A stretch of DNA of 64,000 nucleotides from UBA5239 sp031548025 (GTDB taxonomy: Bacteria > Verrucomicrobiota > Lentisphaeria > Victivallales > Victivallaceae). A model generated the notes under the pieces. That model was given only the letters and a program-made list of their open reading frames with translations. It had not been told where the DNA came from and searched no databases. Both the position numbers and the translations under genes were made by a program. Of the stretch, positions 1-7,579 are shown in pieces. The stretch's first letter is position 1; every line of letters begins with the position of its first letter. The DNA lies in the NCBI GenBank assembly GCA_031548025.1, contig JAVBRM010000136.1, forward strand, positions 13,521-77,520, given 5' to 3'.

Positions 1-166
1 GCTCGTCATCGGTTGCTACAATTACGGCATCGGCCCGCGAAGCGCGGCCTTTTTCATAAACCCATTGGATCATCGGCTTGCCGCCCAGCAATGCCAGCGG
101 TTTGCCGGGAAATCTGGTACTGGCCATCCTGGCCGGAATTACCACCGCAGTCTTATTATTACTCAT
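1..166 (-). CDS. kdsB: 3-deoxy-manno-octulosonate cytidylyltransferase (CMP-Kdo synthetase), N-terminal part
   Basis: The enzyme activates Kdo with CTP to CMP-Kdo in the cytoplasm for lipid A-core synthesis. Only the first 55 codons lie in the window; the rest runs off the left edge. The visible protein starts MSNNKTAVVIPARMASTRFP and carries the IPARxxSTRFPGKPL nucleotide-binding signature of KdsB, followed by the G-KPMIQWVYE and VATDD segments expected in this nucleotidyltransferase family. The ATG overlaps the TGA of the upstream heptose kinase gene, so the two are translationally coupled. The pairing with a heptose kinase supports a lipopolysaccharide role. The family assignment is strong; truncation is only by the window edge. 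Confidence 0.93.
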   Translation of the reverse strand, partial: MSNNKTAVVIPARMASTRFPGKPLALLGGKPMIQWVYEKGRASRADAVIVATDDE

Positions 167-1185
167 CAACAGCCTCCATTGACGATTCTTTCAATCACTT
201 CATCCGCACTGACAGTCTGGGTTCCCACCCGGCCGACGACAATACCGGCGGCGAAATTGGCTATCTGCGCGGCGGATGCGATATCCGCCCCGGCCGCCAA
301 TCCCAAAGTCAATGCCGCAATTACCGTATCCCCGGCCCCGGAAACGTCGAAAACCTCTTGGGCGCGGGTCGGAATCGTCAGCATGGAATGATTGCGGCGG
401 AACAACGCCAAACCTTGAGCAGCCAATGAAATAACCAGGCACTCCGGCTCCCAGTCCGCCATCAGCCGCTCCGCCACTTCATGCAGCTGCTCGTCCTTTT
501 CCGGGGGAATTCCGTGATCGCGAAAAACCAATCCAGCCATCGCAAAAGCCTCGCTGCGGTTCGGTTTCATCACCGAAAGCCCCTTGACCGGCTTCAAATG
601 GCCAGGCTTGGGATCGAGCGCCGTAAAAACACCGTTACTCTGAGCCAATGGGATAATCTGCTCCAAAATGTCTTCGGACAACATCCCTTTGGCATAATCA
701 TCGAAAATAATTCCGTCAATCTGTTTATTGCGGATCAGGGTTGAAAGTTTCTCGATAATCAGATCCCGGTACGTGCCGGAAACTTTACCGGTTTCCTCGA
801 AATCGATCCGCAGCAATTGTTGGGTCCCGGCCATAATGCGCTGTTTTTCCGTGGTCGGGCGCGCGGAGTCTTCGTAAACTCCTTCCGGATTGACCCCGTA
901 CCCCCTTAGCTGGCCGGCAATTTCCCGGCCATTGGCATCGGCTCCGACCACCCCGAAAGCGTGAACACTTCCGCCCATGGTAGCGATATTGCGCATGACA
1001 TTGGCAGCGCCGCCCAGGCATGAATTACGGGTATTGACTCTGACAATCGGCACCGGGGCCTCCGGAGATATCCGGGTCGCAGTGCCCAGGATATAAACGT
1101 CCAGCATCAGATCTCCGACCACCGCCAAGCGGCATTCTCCGAATTTTTTAACCAGCTCGGACAGGTGTATCTTATCATAATTCAT
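166..1185 (-). CDS. rfaE1: D-glycero-beta-D-manno-heptose-7-phosphate kinase (RfaE1/HldE domain I)
   Basis: A PfkB-family sugar kinase of 339 residues that phosphorylates heptose 7-phosphate at C1, an early step toward ADP-heptose for LPS core. Visible marks are the early DLMLDVY segment, the substrate-side GGAANVMRNIATMGG stretch, the EKQRIMAGTQQLLRIDFEE block typical of HldE kinases, the DYAKGML segment, and the catalytic anion-hole motif DVSGAGDT near residues 280-287. Length matches the kinase half of bifunctional HldE, so the adenylyltransferase half must be encoded elsewhere. It follows a small membrane protein gene by 12 bases and overlaps kdsB. Family assignment is firm; ribokinase-type alternatives are unlikely given the context. 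Confidence 0.9.
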   Translation of the reverse strand: MNYDKIHLSELVKKFGECRLAVVGDLMLDVYILGTATRISPEAPVPIVRVNTRNSCLGGAANVMRNIATMGGSVHAFGVVGADANGREIAGQLRGYGVNPEGVYEDSARPTTEKQRIMAGTQQLLRIDFEETGKVSGTYRDLIIEKLSTLIRNKQIDGIIFDDYAKGMLSEDILEQIIPLAQSNGVFTALDPKPGHLKPVKGLSVMKPNRSEAFAMAGLVFRDHGIPPEKDEQLHEVAERLMADWEPECLVISLAAQGLALFRRNHSMLTIPTRAQEVFDVSGAGDTVIAALTLGLAAGADIASAAQIANFAAGIVVGRVGTQTVSADEVIERIVNGGC

Positions 1186-1197
1186 GGTTAAATTTCT

Positions 1198-1686
1198 TTA
1201 CTTTTTGTTTTGGGTCCGGGCTTCAAGCTGGTTCATGAAGCTATCATAATTGAGCTCTTCCTGTTCGCTTAATGCTTTTCCCCCTTGCAGCCGACTCTGA
1301 AATACCGGTATCCGGTTAAGTTCCGCATCGACCGTATTGACTTGCTCGATATTCATATCCTCCCGGTTGCGCCTTAGATACAACGCCAGTTCGTCAAGAC
1401 CATGGACCAACAGACCGGCTTCTCCGGCAATACGGTCATTCTTGCTCCCGGCCATCCCCCGAAGCGACTCGCGGGTGGTATCGAAAAATGCCGCCAGTTC
1501 CTGCTGCGAGGTTTGGCGGTCCCACAATTCCTGATGCTTGACCAGTATCGGAATCGATACCGCCATCACCACTTCACTGACTACGATGAAAAAGAATAAA
1601 ACTATCGCCATATACGCGACGTAATCGCGCTTGAATTTAGCGGAAAATAATTTTGCTTCTTCACTTTGTTTATTCACCAGAATCAA
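1198..1686 (-). CDS. Small single-pass membrane protein of unknown function
   Basis: I do not recognise this 162-residue protein. It has a hydrophobic segment at about residues 28-50 (AYMAIVLFFFIVVSEVVMAV) after a charged N-terminus, which predicts one membrane anchor with a helical, charged C-terminal portion outside. It is the first gene of the minus-strand unit leading to the heptose kinase and kdsB, with a 12-base gap, so an envelope or LPS-related role is a contextual guess. Upstream, 1687-1867 holds no gene and separates it from the divergent esterase gene. Confidence 0.7.
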   Translation of the reverse strand: MILVNKQSEEAKLFSAKFKRDYVAYMAIVLFFFIVVSEVVMAVSIPILVKHQELWDRQTSQQELAAFFDTTRESLRGMAGSKNDRIAGEAGLLVHGLDELALYLRRNREDMNIEQVNTVDAELNRIPVFQSRLQGGKALSEQEELNYDSFMNQLEARTQNKK

Positions 1687-1867
1687 CCTCTTTAATAAAT
1701 TAATCTATAATGTACCATCGTAAAAAGCATTTTGCAACCGCCAATTCAGATATAGTTGAAATGTGAATTTACCTTTTTCTGATCTCTGCCGCTTGAAATT
1801 GTCGATCTGTGAAACTATTGTAAATAGACTTGACAAATACATTTAACAGAAAATATATGGAGCACCC

Positions 1868-3175
1868 ATGAAAAAATTGATAGCCTTTGTTTTTGCCGTG
1901 GCAGCCTTCTCATTGCTGGCTGAACCAATCGTACGCATTTCCACCGACCGCGAAAATGCCACTTATAAAGTTGGCGAGAAAGCAGTATTCATAGTTACGG
2001 CCGAGGATGGCACCGAGTTGTTTCCGGCCGGCCAGGCGGAAGTTACGCTGACTCTTGACGGCGGTCATAAATTTGCCACCACCCTGATCGACTTTGCCAA
2101 CGGCAATCCGGCCAAGGTCACCTGCCCTCTGAATGAGCCCGGATTCATCCGCGCCATAGTCAAGCCCAAAGCAGGTTTCGCCACTCCCAAAACCCTGCCG
2201 ATGGCCGCGGCGGCTTTCCAGCCCGAAGAAATTCAGATGGGCTGCTCGCTTCCTGAGGATTTCATCAAATTCTGGGAAGACGGCAGAACCGCGGTCGCCC
2301 TCAACAAAATCGAAGTTGCCAGAATCGACGATCGCACCACGGGCGCATACACTTCGTATTTCATCACTGTTGATGTACTTGACAATGAAAAACTTTACGG
2401 TTTCCTGACCATTCCCTCCGGCGTCGGCCCCTTCCCGATTTACGTATCGATGCCCGGAGCCGGTGCCGGAATCAGCGAACCCATGATCGAATGGGCCGAA
2501 AGAGGCGTCATCGGGCTTTGCATGAACGTCCACAAGTATCCCACCCAGCTCGGCAATGAAAAAATGCGCGAAGCTTATGACGAAATGCGCAAAACCATGT
2601 TTTACCCGCTGGCTGACAGCGAAAACCGGGATAAATATCATTTCCGCAATGTCATCCTGGGCCTTGACCGCGCGATTACCTATGTCGCTCAACTTCCCCA
2701 GGCCAACCGGAAAAATCTGGTTCTCGACGGCTCCAGCCAAGGCGGCGGCCTGGCTTTGATCATGGCCGGCTTCAACTCTTATGTTACCGCGGCGGCGGCC
2801 AACGTTCCGGCCATGGCTGACCAGTGCGCAGCCAAATTCAACCGCGTTCCCGGCTGGCCCGGTATCGTTGACCCCAACAAGCCCAAGACTGCCGAAGTGG
2901 CCCCCTACTACGATGTAGCCAACTTTGCCCGTTATATCAAAGTTCCGGTCTTGGTTTCCGCAGGCTTCATTGATATGGTCTGCTCTCCCAGCTCCGTGTA
3001 TGCCGCTTTCAACCAGATCAAAGAAGGCCCCAAGGAAATGTTCGCCATGCCTCGCGTCGGCCATGCCATTACCAAGGCTTATATCGAGAAGAAAACTCCG
3101 TGGGTCGAATCCCAGCTCGGTATTTCCCAGGGAACCCAACCGGCCAAGGCCGAGGAAGCCCAGGACAATAAATAA
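1868..3175 (+). CDS. Secreted CE7-type acetyl (xylan) esterase
   Basis: A 435-residue alpha/beta hydrolase of the AXE1/cephalosporin-deacetylase type, predicted to remove acetyl groups from glycans outside the cytoplasm. The start MKKLIAFVFAVAAFSLLA is a signal peptide. Residues about 25-110 form a beta-rich accessory domain. The hydrolase part contains GSSQGG with nucleophile Ser290, then Asp369 in GFIDMVC and His399 in RVGHA, giving a complete triad in the right order. A GGAG ribosome site lies just before the ATG. It is a single gene, ended by the hairpin at 3196-3234. Substrate is not readable; related proteins act on acetylated xylan and oligosaccharides. Confidence 0.85.
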   Translation: MKKLIAFVFAVAAFSLLAEPIVRISTDRENATYKVGEKAVFIVTAEDGTELFPAGQAEVTLTLDGGHKFATTLIDFANGNPAKVTCPLNEPGFIRAIVKPKAGFATPKTLPMAAAAFQPEEIQMGCSLPEDFIKFWEDGRTAVALNKIEVARIDDRTTGAYTSYFITVDVLDNEKLYGFLTIPSGVGPFPIYVSMPGAGAGISEPMIEWAERGVIGLCMNVHKYPTQLGNEKMREAYDEMRKTMFYPLADSENRDKYHFRNVILGLDRAITYVAQLPQANRKNLVLDGSSQGGGLALIMAGFNSYVTAAAANVPAMADQCAAKFNRVPGWPGIVDPNKPKTAEVAPYYDVANFARYIKVPVLVSAGFIDMVCSPSSVYAAFNQIKEGPKEMFAMPRVGHAITKAYIEKKTPWVESQLGISQGTQPAKAEEAQDNK

Positions 3176-3195
3176 CGCCTTTCGCTGAAAACTGC

Positions 3196-3234
3196 AAGCC
3201 GGCAATCCGCCCAAGATTGCCGGCTTATTTTTTT
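3196..3234 (+). terminator. Rho-independent terminator of the esterase gene
   Basis: An 11-bp perfect stem (AAGCCGGCAAT with ATTGCCGGCTT), a 9-base loop and a run of seven T follow the stop codon by about 20 bases. It is a textbook intrinsic terminator on the plus strand. Confidence 0.9.
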
Positions 3235-3257
3235 GCCGTAATCGGCCACTCAAATTT

Positions 3258-3625
3258 TTTTAACCACGGAATACACTGAAACCACGAAAAAGGGAATACG
3301 AGGTGCTGCGCGCCCTCGCGCTCCTGCGACGGGCACGGCCCGTGGCGATGTTTCTTGTTCAGCTATACTGACCGGGGGAAAACCTGTTCAGCACAGGTTT
3401 TCCCCTCGACCCCTTTTCCAGGCTTTGCCGCTTTGACTATGTTCTACCGGCAGGATCGGAAAGAGGTTTGCAAAGGGAAAACCGAATCCGTTCGGTTGTC
3501 CCTTGCGAAAAAAGAACTTTTCTCCCAAAGAATCATCGCAGCGGATCGTATCCGCCGAGGGAGCGCGAGGGACGGGCAGTCCTTCGCATTCCCCTTCCGT
3601 GGTTTCCGAAAATTCCGTGGTTTAA
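3258..3625. repeat. Two diverged copies of a roughly 180-bp repeat in inverted orientation
   Basis: Most of the 611-base gap between the esterase and gyrA is a repeat pair. The left copy starts AACCACGGAATACACTGAAA at 3262. The right copy, read on the minus strand from 3622, starts AACCACGGAATTTTCGGAAA. Both continue in parallel with GGGAATRCGA, a CCCTCGCGCTC block and CGATGNTTCTT, then an internal hairpin (perfect 13-bp stem 3375-3405 on the left; 3470-3506, imperfect, on the right). The reading frames here are interrupted, hairpin-derived and have no ribosome sites, so I call no gene. The remainder, 3626-3731, shows nothing else. Confidence 0.75.
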
Positions 3626-3731
3626 AATATTCACTGCCTGCTTATTTTTTTGTCCGGATAAGGTTTTCTTTTCGGTCCGACTGGGCTGACTGCCTCTTAA
3701 GCGCCAATCTTTTGCTCCCGAATCCGCCCAA

Positions 3732-3763
3732 GAAAAAAGCGAGAGGTTTTAACGCCTCTCGCT
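3732..3763 (-). terminator. Rho-independent terminator of gyrA
   Basis: On the minus strand a 9-bp perfect stem (AGCGAGAGG/CCTCTCGCT, loop 8) is followed by six T. It lies 23 bases past the gyrA stop codon. Confidence 0.88.
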
Positions 3764-3786
3764 CTTTGCATTATCGATAGGAAATA

Positions 3787-6498
3787 TTATTCCTGTTCGG
3801 TCTCCGGCGCTTCCGCGCTGGTTTCGATAATGTCTTCGACCACCGCTTCGATGACATCCACCGCGGTGATTTCTTCACCGGGGATGGCTTCTACAGCGGT
3901 CTCTTCGGTTTCCGGCTCATCGTCTTCGGCGATTTTCACCGCGCTGGTGATCCGGTCACCGTCATACTTCATATTCATGACTTTGACGCCAATCGAGGCG
4001 CGGCCGACCAAACGGATCTCGTCGATCGGAATCTTCACGACCTGGCCGCGTTCGGTAATCAGCATCGCTTTTTCGCCCGGATGGCTCTGCAGGGCGGCAA
4101 TCACCAGTTCGCCGGCGCGCAGTTTGATGTTGGTTACGCCTTTGGCGCCGCGGCGGGTCTTGCGGTAACCGGAGACATAGCTCCGTTTACCGATACCACC
4201 GTCGGTGATGACCAGCAATTCCGGTCCGCCTTCGCCGTCGAGCTCTTCGTCGCCCTCGGTTTCGGGTTCTTCGTCAATATCAACGCCGACAATCACGGCG
4301 TCTTCGTTTTCATCGACTATGGCTTCTTCCAGAGCTTCCGCATTTTCAAGCAGCTTGGCTTCCGGGTTCATTCCCTGGATCACCACCATGCCGACCACGT
4401 AGTCGTCTTTGAGCTTGAAACGGATCGCGGTTACCCCGCGGGCGGTACGTCCCATCGGACGGACTTCTTTCTGGTCGAAACGGCAGGCCATACCTTTGGC
4501 GGTACAGATGATGATTTCATCACCGGCTTCACAGATGAAAGCGTCGATCAAGTCGTCGTTTTCTTCGATATGAAGCGCCCGGAGGCCGGTCCGGCGGAGA
4601 TTCTTGAACGCCGACAACGCGGTTTTCTTGATATAACCGTTACGAGTAGCCATGACGATATAACGCCGTTCGTTGTCGAGTTCGTCCTCGTGCATCGTCA
4701 GCATGGCGCGAATCCGGTCGCCGGCTTCGATCTTGATCATATTGACAATGGCTTTACCCTTGGAAATACGCGAGCCTTCCGGAATTTCATAAACCTTGAG
4801 CCAGTACATGAAACCCTTGTCGGTAAAGAAGAAAATCAGGTCGTGGCTGTTGGCAAAGAAGAGATGTTCGACGAAATCGCCGTCCTTGGTTTCCATGCCG
4901 CGGTTGCCCTTGCCGCCGCGATGCTGAGTTTCGAATTCGGTGGAGGACATCCGCTTGATATAACCGGTATTGGAAACCGTAATCACACAGTCCTGCTGCG
5001 GAATCAGGTCCGCAATATTCAAATCCGTATCGTCGAAAGTGATTTCCGAACGCCGCGGAGTATCGTATTTGTCCCGGATTTCTTCCAGTTCCTGCTTGAT
5101 CAGCTGAATCCGCTTTTCGCGATTGGCGAGCAGATCATTCAGATAAGCGATGTACTTCTTGATTTCGTCATATTCGGCCTGGAGATCTTCGATAGCCAGT
5201 CCGGTCAGTTGATGGAGACGCATTTCCAGAATCGCACCGGATTGGAGCTTGGAAAGCTGGAAGCGAACCATCAGTTGTTCGCCGGCTTGTTCTTTGGTCC
5301 TGGATTCACGGATGACCTTGACCACTTCGTCGATATTGGCAACCGCGATCAGCAAACCTTCGAGGATGTGAGCGCGGGCTTCCGCTTTGCGCAGTTCGTA
5401 TTGGGCGCGGCGGATCACCACTTCCATACGGTGGTCGATGAACGCCTGGAGCACCTGGGACAAATTCATGATGCGCGGACGATTATGGTCCACCACCAGC
5501 ATGGTCGCCCCGAAAGATGTTTCAAGCCCGCCGATCGCATAAAGCTGATTCAGCACGACCGAGCCCATGGCGCCGCGTTTGACGTCGACCACCACGCGGA
5601 TACCGACGCGGCGGCTGGATTCGTCGCGGATATTGCTGATATCCGGAATCTTCTTGTCGCGCACCAGGTCGGCAATACGCTTGACCATATTTTCTTTATT
5701 CACCGCATAAGGGATCTCGGTGATGATAATCCGTTCGCGCCCGTCCTTTTCCTCGATCTTGGCCCGGGAACGGATCCGGATGGAGCCTTTACCCGTCTTG
5801 TAGAAACGGCGGATTTCATTTTTGCCGCGGATGATAGCGCCGGTGGGGAAGTCCGGTCCCGGCAGATGGACCATCAGCTCTTCAATCGAAGCCGTGGGTT
5901 TTTCCAACAGGCAAATAGTGGCATTGATGACCTCGCCCAGGCGGTGAGTCGGAATACTGGTCGCCATCCCGACCCCGATACCGGTATTGCCGTTGACCAG
6001 CAAATGCGGGAACTGAGCGGGGAGTACGGCGGGTTCAACTTCCGATTCGTCGAAAGTCGGAGTCATGTCCACGGTATCCTTGTCGATATCGCGGAGAAGT
6101 TCTTCGGCCAGACGCTCCATACGGCACTCGGTATAACGGTAGGCCGCCGGCGGGTCGCCGTCGATACTACCGAAGTTCCCCTGCCCGTCGACCAGCGGCG
6201 AACGCATGGCGAAATCCTGGGCCAGGCGCACCATGGCGTCGTAAACCGAACTGTCGCCGTGCGGATGGTACTTACCGATCACTTCGCCGACGACTTTCGC
6301 GCTTTTGGTATAAGCATGGGATTTGGTCAACCCCATCTGGCGCATGGCATAAAGAATGCGGCGGGTCACCGGCTTCAAGCCGTCCCGGACGTCAGGAATA
6401 GCCCGACCCACGTTGACACTCAATGAATACTGCAGATATGCGGTATGCATGATATCTTCGATTTTAATCGGAATATCTTTTCGTTCTAAATCGCTCAT
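3787..6498 (-). CDS. gyrA: DNA gyrase subunit A
   Basis: The breakage-reunion subunit of DNA gyrase, which introduces negative supercoils with GyrB. The 903-residue protein keeps catalytic Tyr122 (AAYRYTE), and the quinolone-pocket positions Ser83 and Asp87 in HGDSSVYDAM are wild type by E. coli numbering. A GyrA-box-like QHRGGKG near residue 524 distinguishes it from ParC. The C-terminal domain carries a strongly acidic insert at about residues 706-760 (for example DEEPETEGDEELDGEGG) and a long acidic tail from about 856. GAGG eight bases before the ATG is the ribosome site. It is transcribed alone from the promoter-like site at 6539-6566 and ends at its own terminator; no gyrB is nearby. 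Confidence 0.97.
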   Translation of the reverse strand: MSDLERKDIPIKIEDIMHTAYLQYSLSVNVGRAIPDVRDGLKPVTRRILYAMRQMGLTKSHAYTKSAKVVGEVIGKYHPHGDSSVYDAMVRLAQDFAMRSPLVDGQGNFGSIDGDPPAAYRYTECRMERLAEELLRDIDKDTVDMTPTFDESEVEPAVLPAQFPHLLVNGNTGIGVGMATSIPTHRLGEVINATICLLEKPTASIEELMVHLPGPDFPTGAIIRGKNEIRRFYKTGKGSIRIRSRAKIEEKDGRERIIITEIPYAVNKENMVKRIADLVRDKKIPDISNIRDESSRRVGIRVVVDVKRGAMGSVVLNQLYAIGGLETSFGATMLVVDHNRPRIMNLSQVLQAFIDHRMEVVIRRAQYELRKAEARAHILEGLLIAVANIDEVVKVIRESRTKEQAGEQLMVRFQLSKLQSGAILEMRLHQLTGLAIEDLQAEYDEIKKYIAYLNDLLANREKRIQLIKQELEEIRDKYDTPRRSEITFDDTDLNIADLIPQQDCVITVSNTGYIKRMSSTEFETQHRGGKGNRGMETKDGDFVEHLFFANSHDLIFFFTDKGFMYWLKVYEIPEGSRISKGKAIVNMIKIEAGDRIRAMLTMHEDELDNERRYIVMATRNGYIKKTALSAFKNLRRTGLRALHIEENDDLIDAFICEAGDEIIICTAKGMACRFDQKEVRPMGRTARGVTAIRFKLKDDYVVGMVVIQGMNPEAKLLENAEALEEAIVDENEDAVIVGVDIDEEPETEGDEELDGEGGPELLVITDGGIGKRSYVSGYRKTRRGAKGVTNIKLRAGELVIAALQSHPGEKAMLITERGQVVKIPIDEIRLVGRASIGVKVMNMKYDGDRITSAVKIAEDDEPETEETAVEAIPGEEITAVDVIEAVVEDIIETSAEAPETEQE

Positions 6499-6538
6499 AC
6501 ATTGTCCTCAAATAACTGTAATTTAACCGTAATCAGGT

Positions 6539-6566
6539 AACATACACCGGATTGCCGGTTTAACAA
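6539..6566 (-). promoter_or_regulatory. Possible sigma-70 promoter of gyrA
   Basis: On the minus strand TTGTTA (6566-6561) and TATGTT (6544-6539) are 16 bases apart and lie about 40 bases before the gyrA start. The match is reasonable but not proof. Confidence 0.35.
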
Positions 6567-6600
6567 GCTCCCAAGCAAGATTTTTCAGCTTATTTTGCTC

Positions 6601-7464
6601 TTATTTCGTCCCCAGAAACGCGGGGTTGCACGATTTCCGGAAACGGTGCGGCGTGACCCCGTAAATTTCCTTGAATTTCCGGTTCAGATAACTCTCGGAT
6701 TCAAGTTGAAAAAGCGGCAGGATTTCTTTTATTTCCATGCGGCTGGTCATAAGCAATATCCGAACCCGTTCCATTCGTTTGCGCAACAGATAATCGCCGG
6801 GCGACAGCCCGCACTCCTGACGAAAGACTTCGGAAAAACGGCTGACGCTCAATCCGGCGGTCGCCGCCAATTCCTTCAGGGTTGCTTTTCCGTACTGGCT
6901 CAGTTCCATCTTTTTCAACACCTTGATCAAGCCGGGATGCCGGAATGTTTCGCCGCTGAACCTGGAACTTTGTTCCCAGGATGCGGCGACATCGCCGAAC
7001 AACTGAATGGCTCCGCCGAATATCCGGAGGTCGCCGCCGCACGAGGGATTCGATTTTTCATGGGCAACCGTCCGGGTGATTTCGTGGACAAGCTTTTGAC
7101 TGCACGGCAAAGTATACGGATGATCCAGCTCGCGGACCAGTGTGGCGAAATAACCGAACTCCACCCCGGGTGAAGCGGCAAACTGAATCTGCAGCGCGCA
7201 TGTCCGTACCGGAGTGTGCCAATTGTGTTTGCATTTGGCCGGAATCAGCAGCAGTTCACCCGGGCGAAGCGAAAATTCTCCATCTTCGAACCCGATAACG
7301 ATATTACCGTAAGATACGGCAATCAACTGCGCCCAATAATGATAATGAAACGCTACAGTCCCGGTATTTTTATGATAAAAATCTACGGCCAGGTATTTCA
7401 CCGGTTCATGCCGCTGAATCACGGAAATTACGGTATGCCTGACATCATTGCCGACTCGTTTCAT
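6601..7464 (-). CDS. AraC-family transcriptional regulator
   Basis: A 287-residue regulator with an N-terminal cupin-like sensor (about 20-110, including the RPGELLLIPAKCKHNW strand) and a C-terminal double helix-turn-helix (about 185-285: ATLKELAATAGLSVSRFSEVF, then the second helix pair ending GVTPHRFRK). I chose the ATG at 7464 because AAGGA stands seven bases before it; the frame extends upstream only by a TTG. It is divergent from the esterase/glycosidase fusion gene with about 115 bases between starts, so it probably senses a sugar and controls that gene. The ligand is unknown. Confidence 0.88.
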   Translation of the reverse strand: MKRVGNDVRHTVISVIQRHEPVKYLAVDFYHKNTGTVAFHYHYWAQLIAVSYGNIVIGFEDGEFSLRPGELLLIPAKCKHNWHTPVRTCALQIQFAASPGVEFGYFATLVRELDHPYTLPCSQKLVHEITRTVAHEKSNPSCGGDLRIFGGAIQLFGDVAASWEQSSRFSGETFRHPGLIKVLKKMELSQYGKATLKELAATAGLSVSRFSEVFRQECGLSPGDYLLRKRMERVRILLMTSRMEIKEILPLFQLESESYLNRKFKEIYGVTPHRFRKSCNPAFLGTK

Positions 7465-7579
7465 TCTGCTTTCCTTTATCACAATAATCGTAATATAAGG
7501 CAATTTTATCGGAAATCAAGCGGTTGCGGAAACAGTAATCCGGCTGTAAAATAACCCTATAGCCAAAAAGGATAAAAAT

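Noticed and set aside
1830..1859. TTGACA at 1830 and TATATG at 1854 as a promoter of the esterase gene
   Set aside because: The transcription start would fall after the ribosome site and next to the ATG, which does not fit; another promoter further upstream is more likely.
3355..3780. 141- and 73-codon plus-strand frames in the repeat block
   Set aside because: They cross hairpins, a gyrA terminator and repeat copies, and lack ribosome sites and family resemblance.
4081..6426. 781-codon open frame on the plus strand opposite gyrA
   Set aside because: It is antisense to the well-conserved gyrA, has no recognisable family and no ribosome site; it results from the high GC content and codon bias of gyrA.
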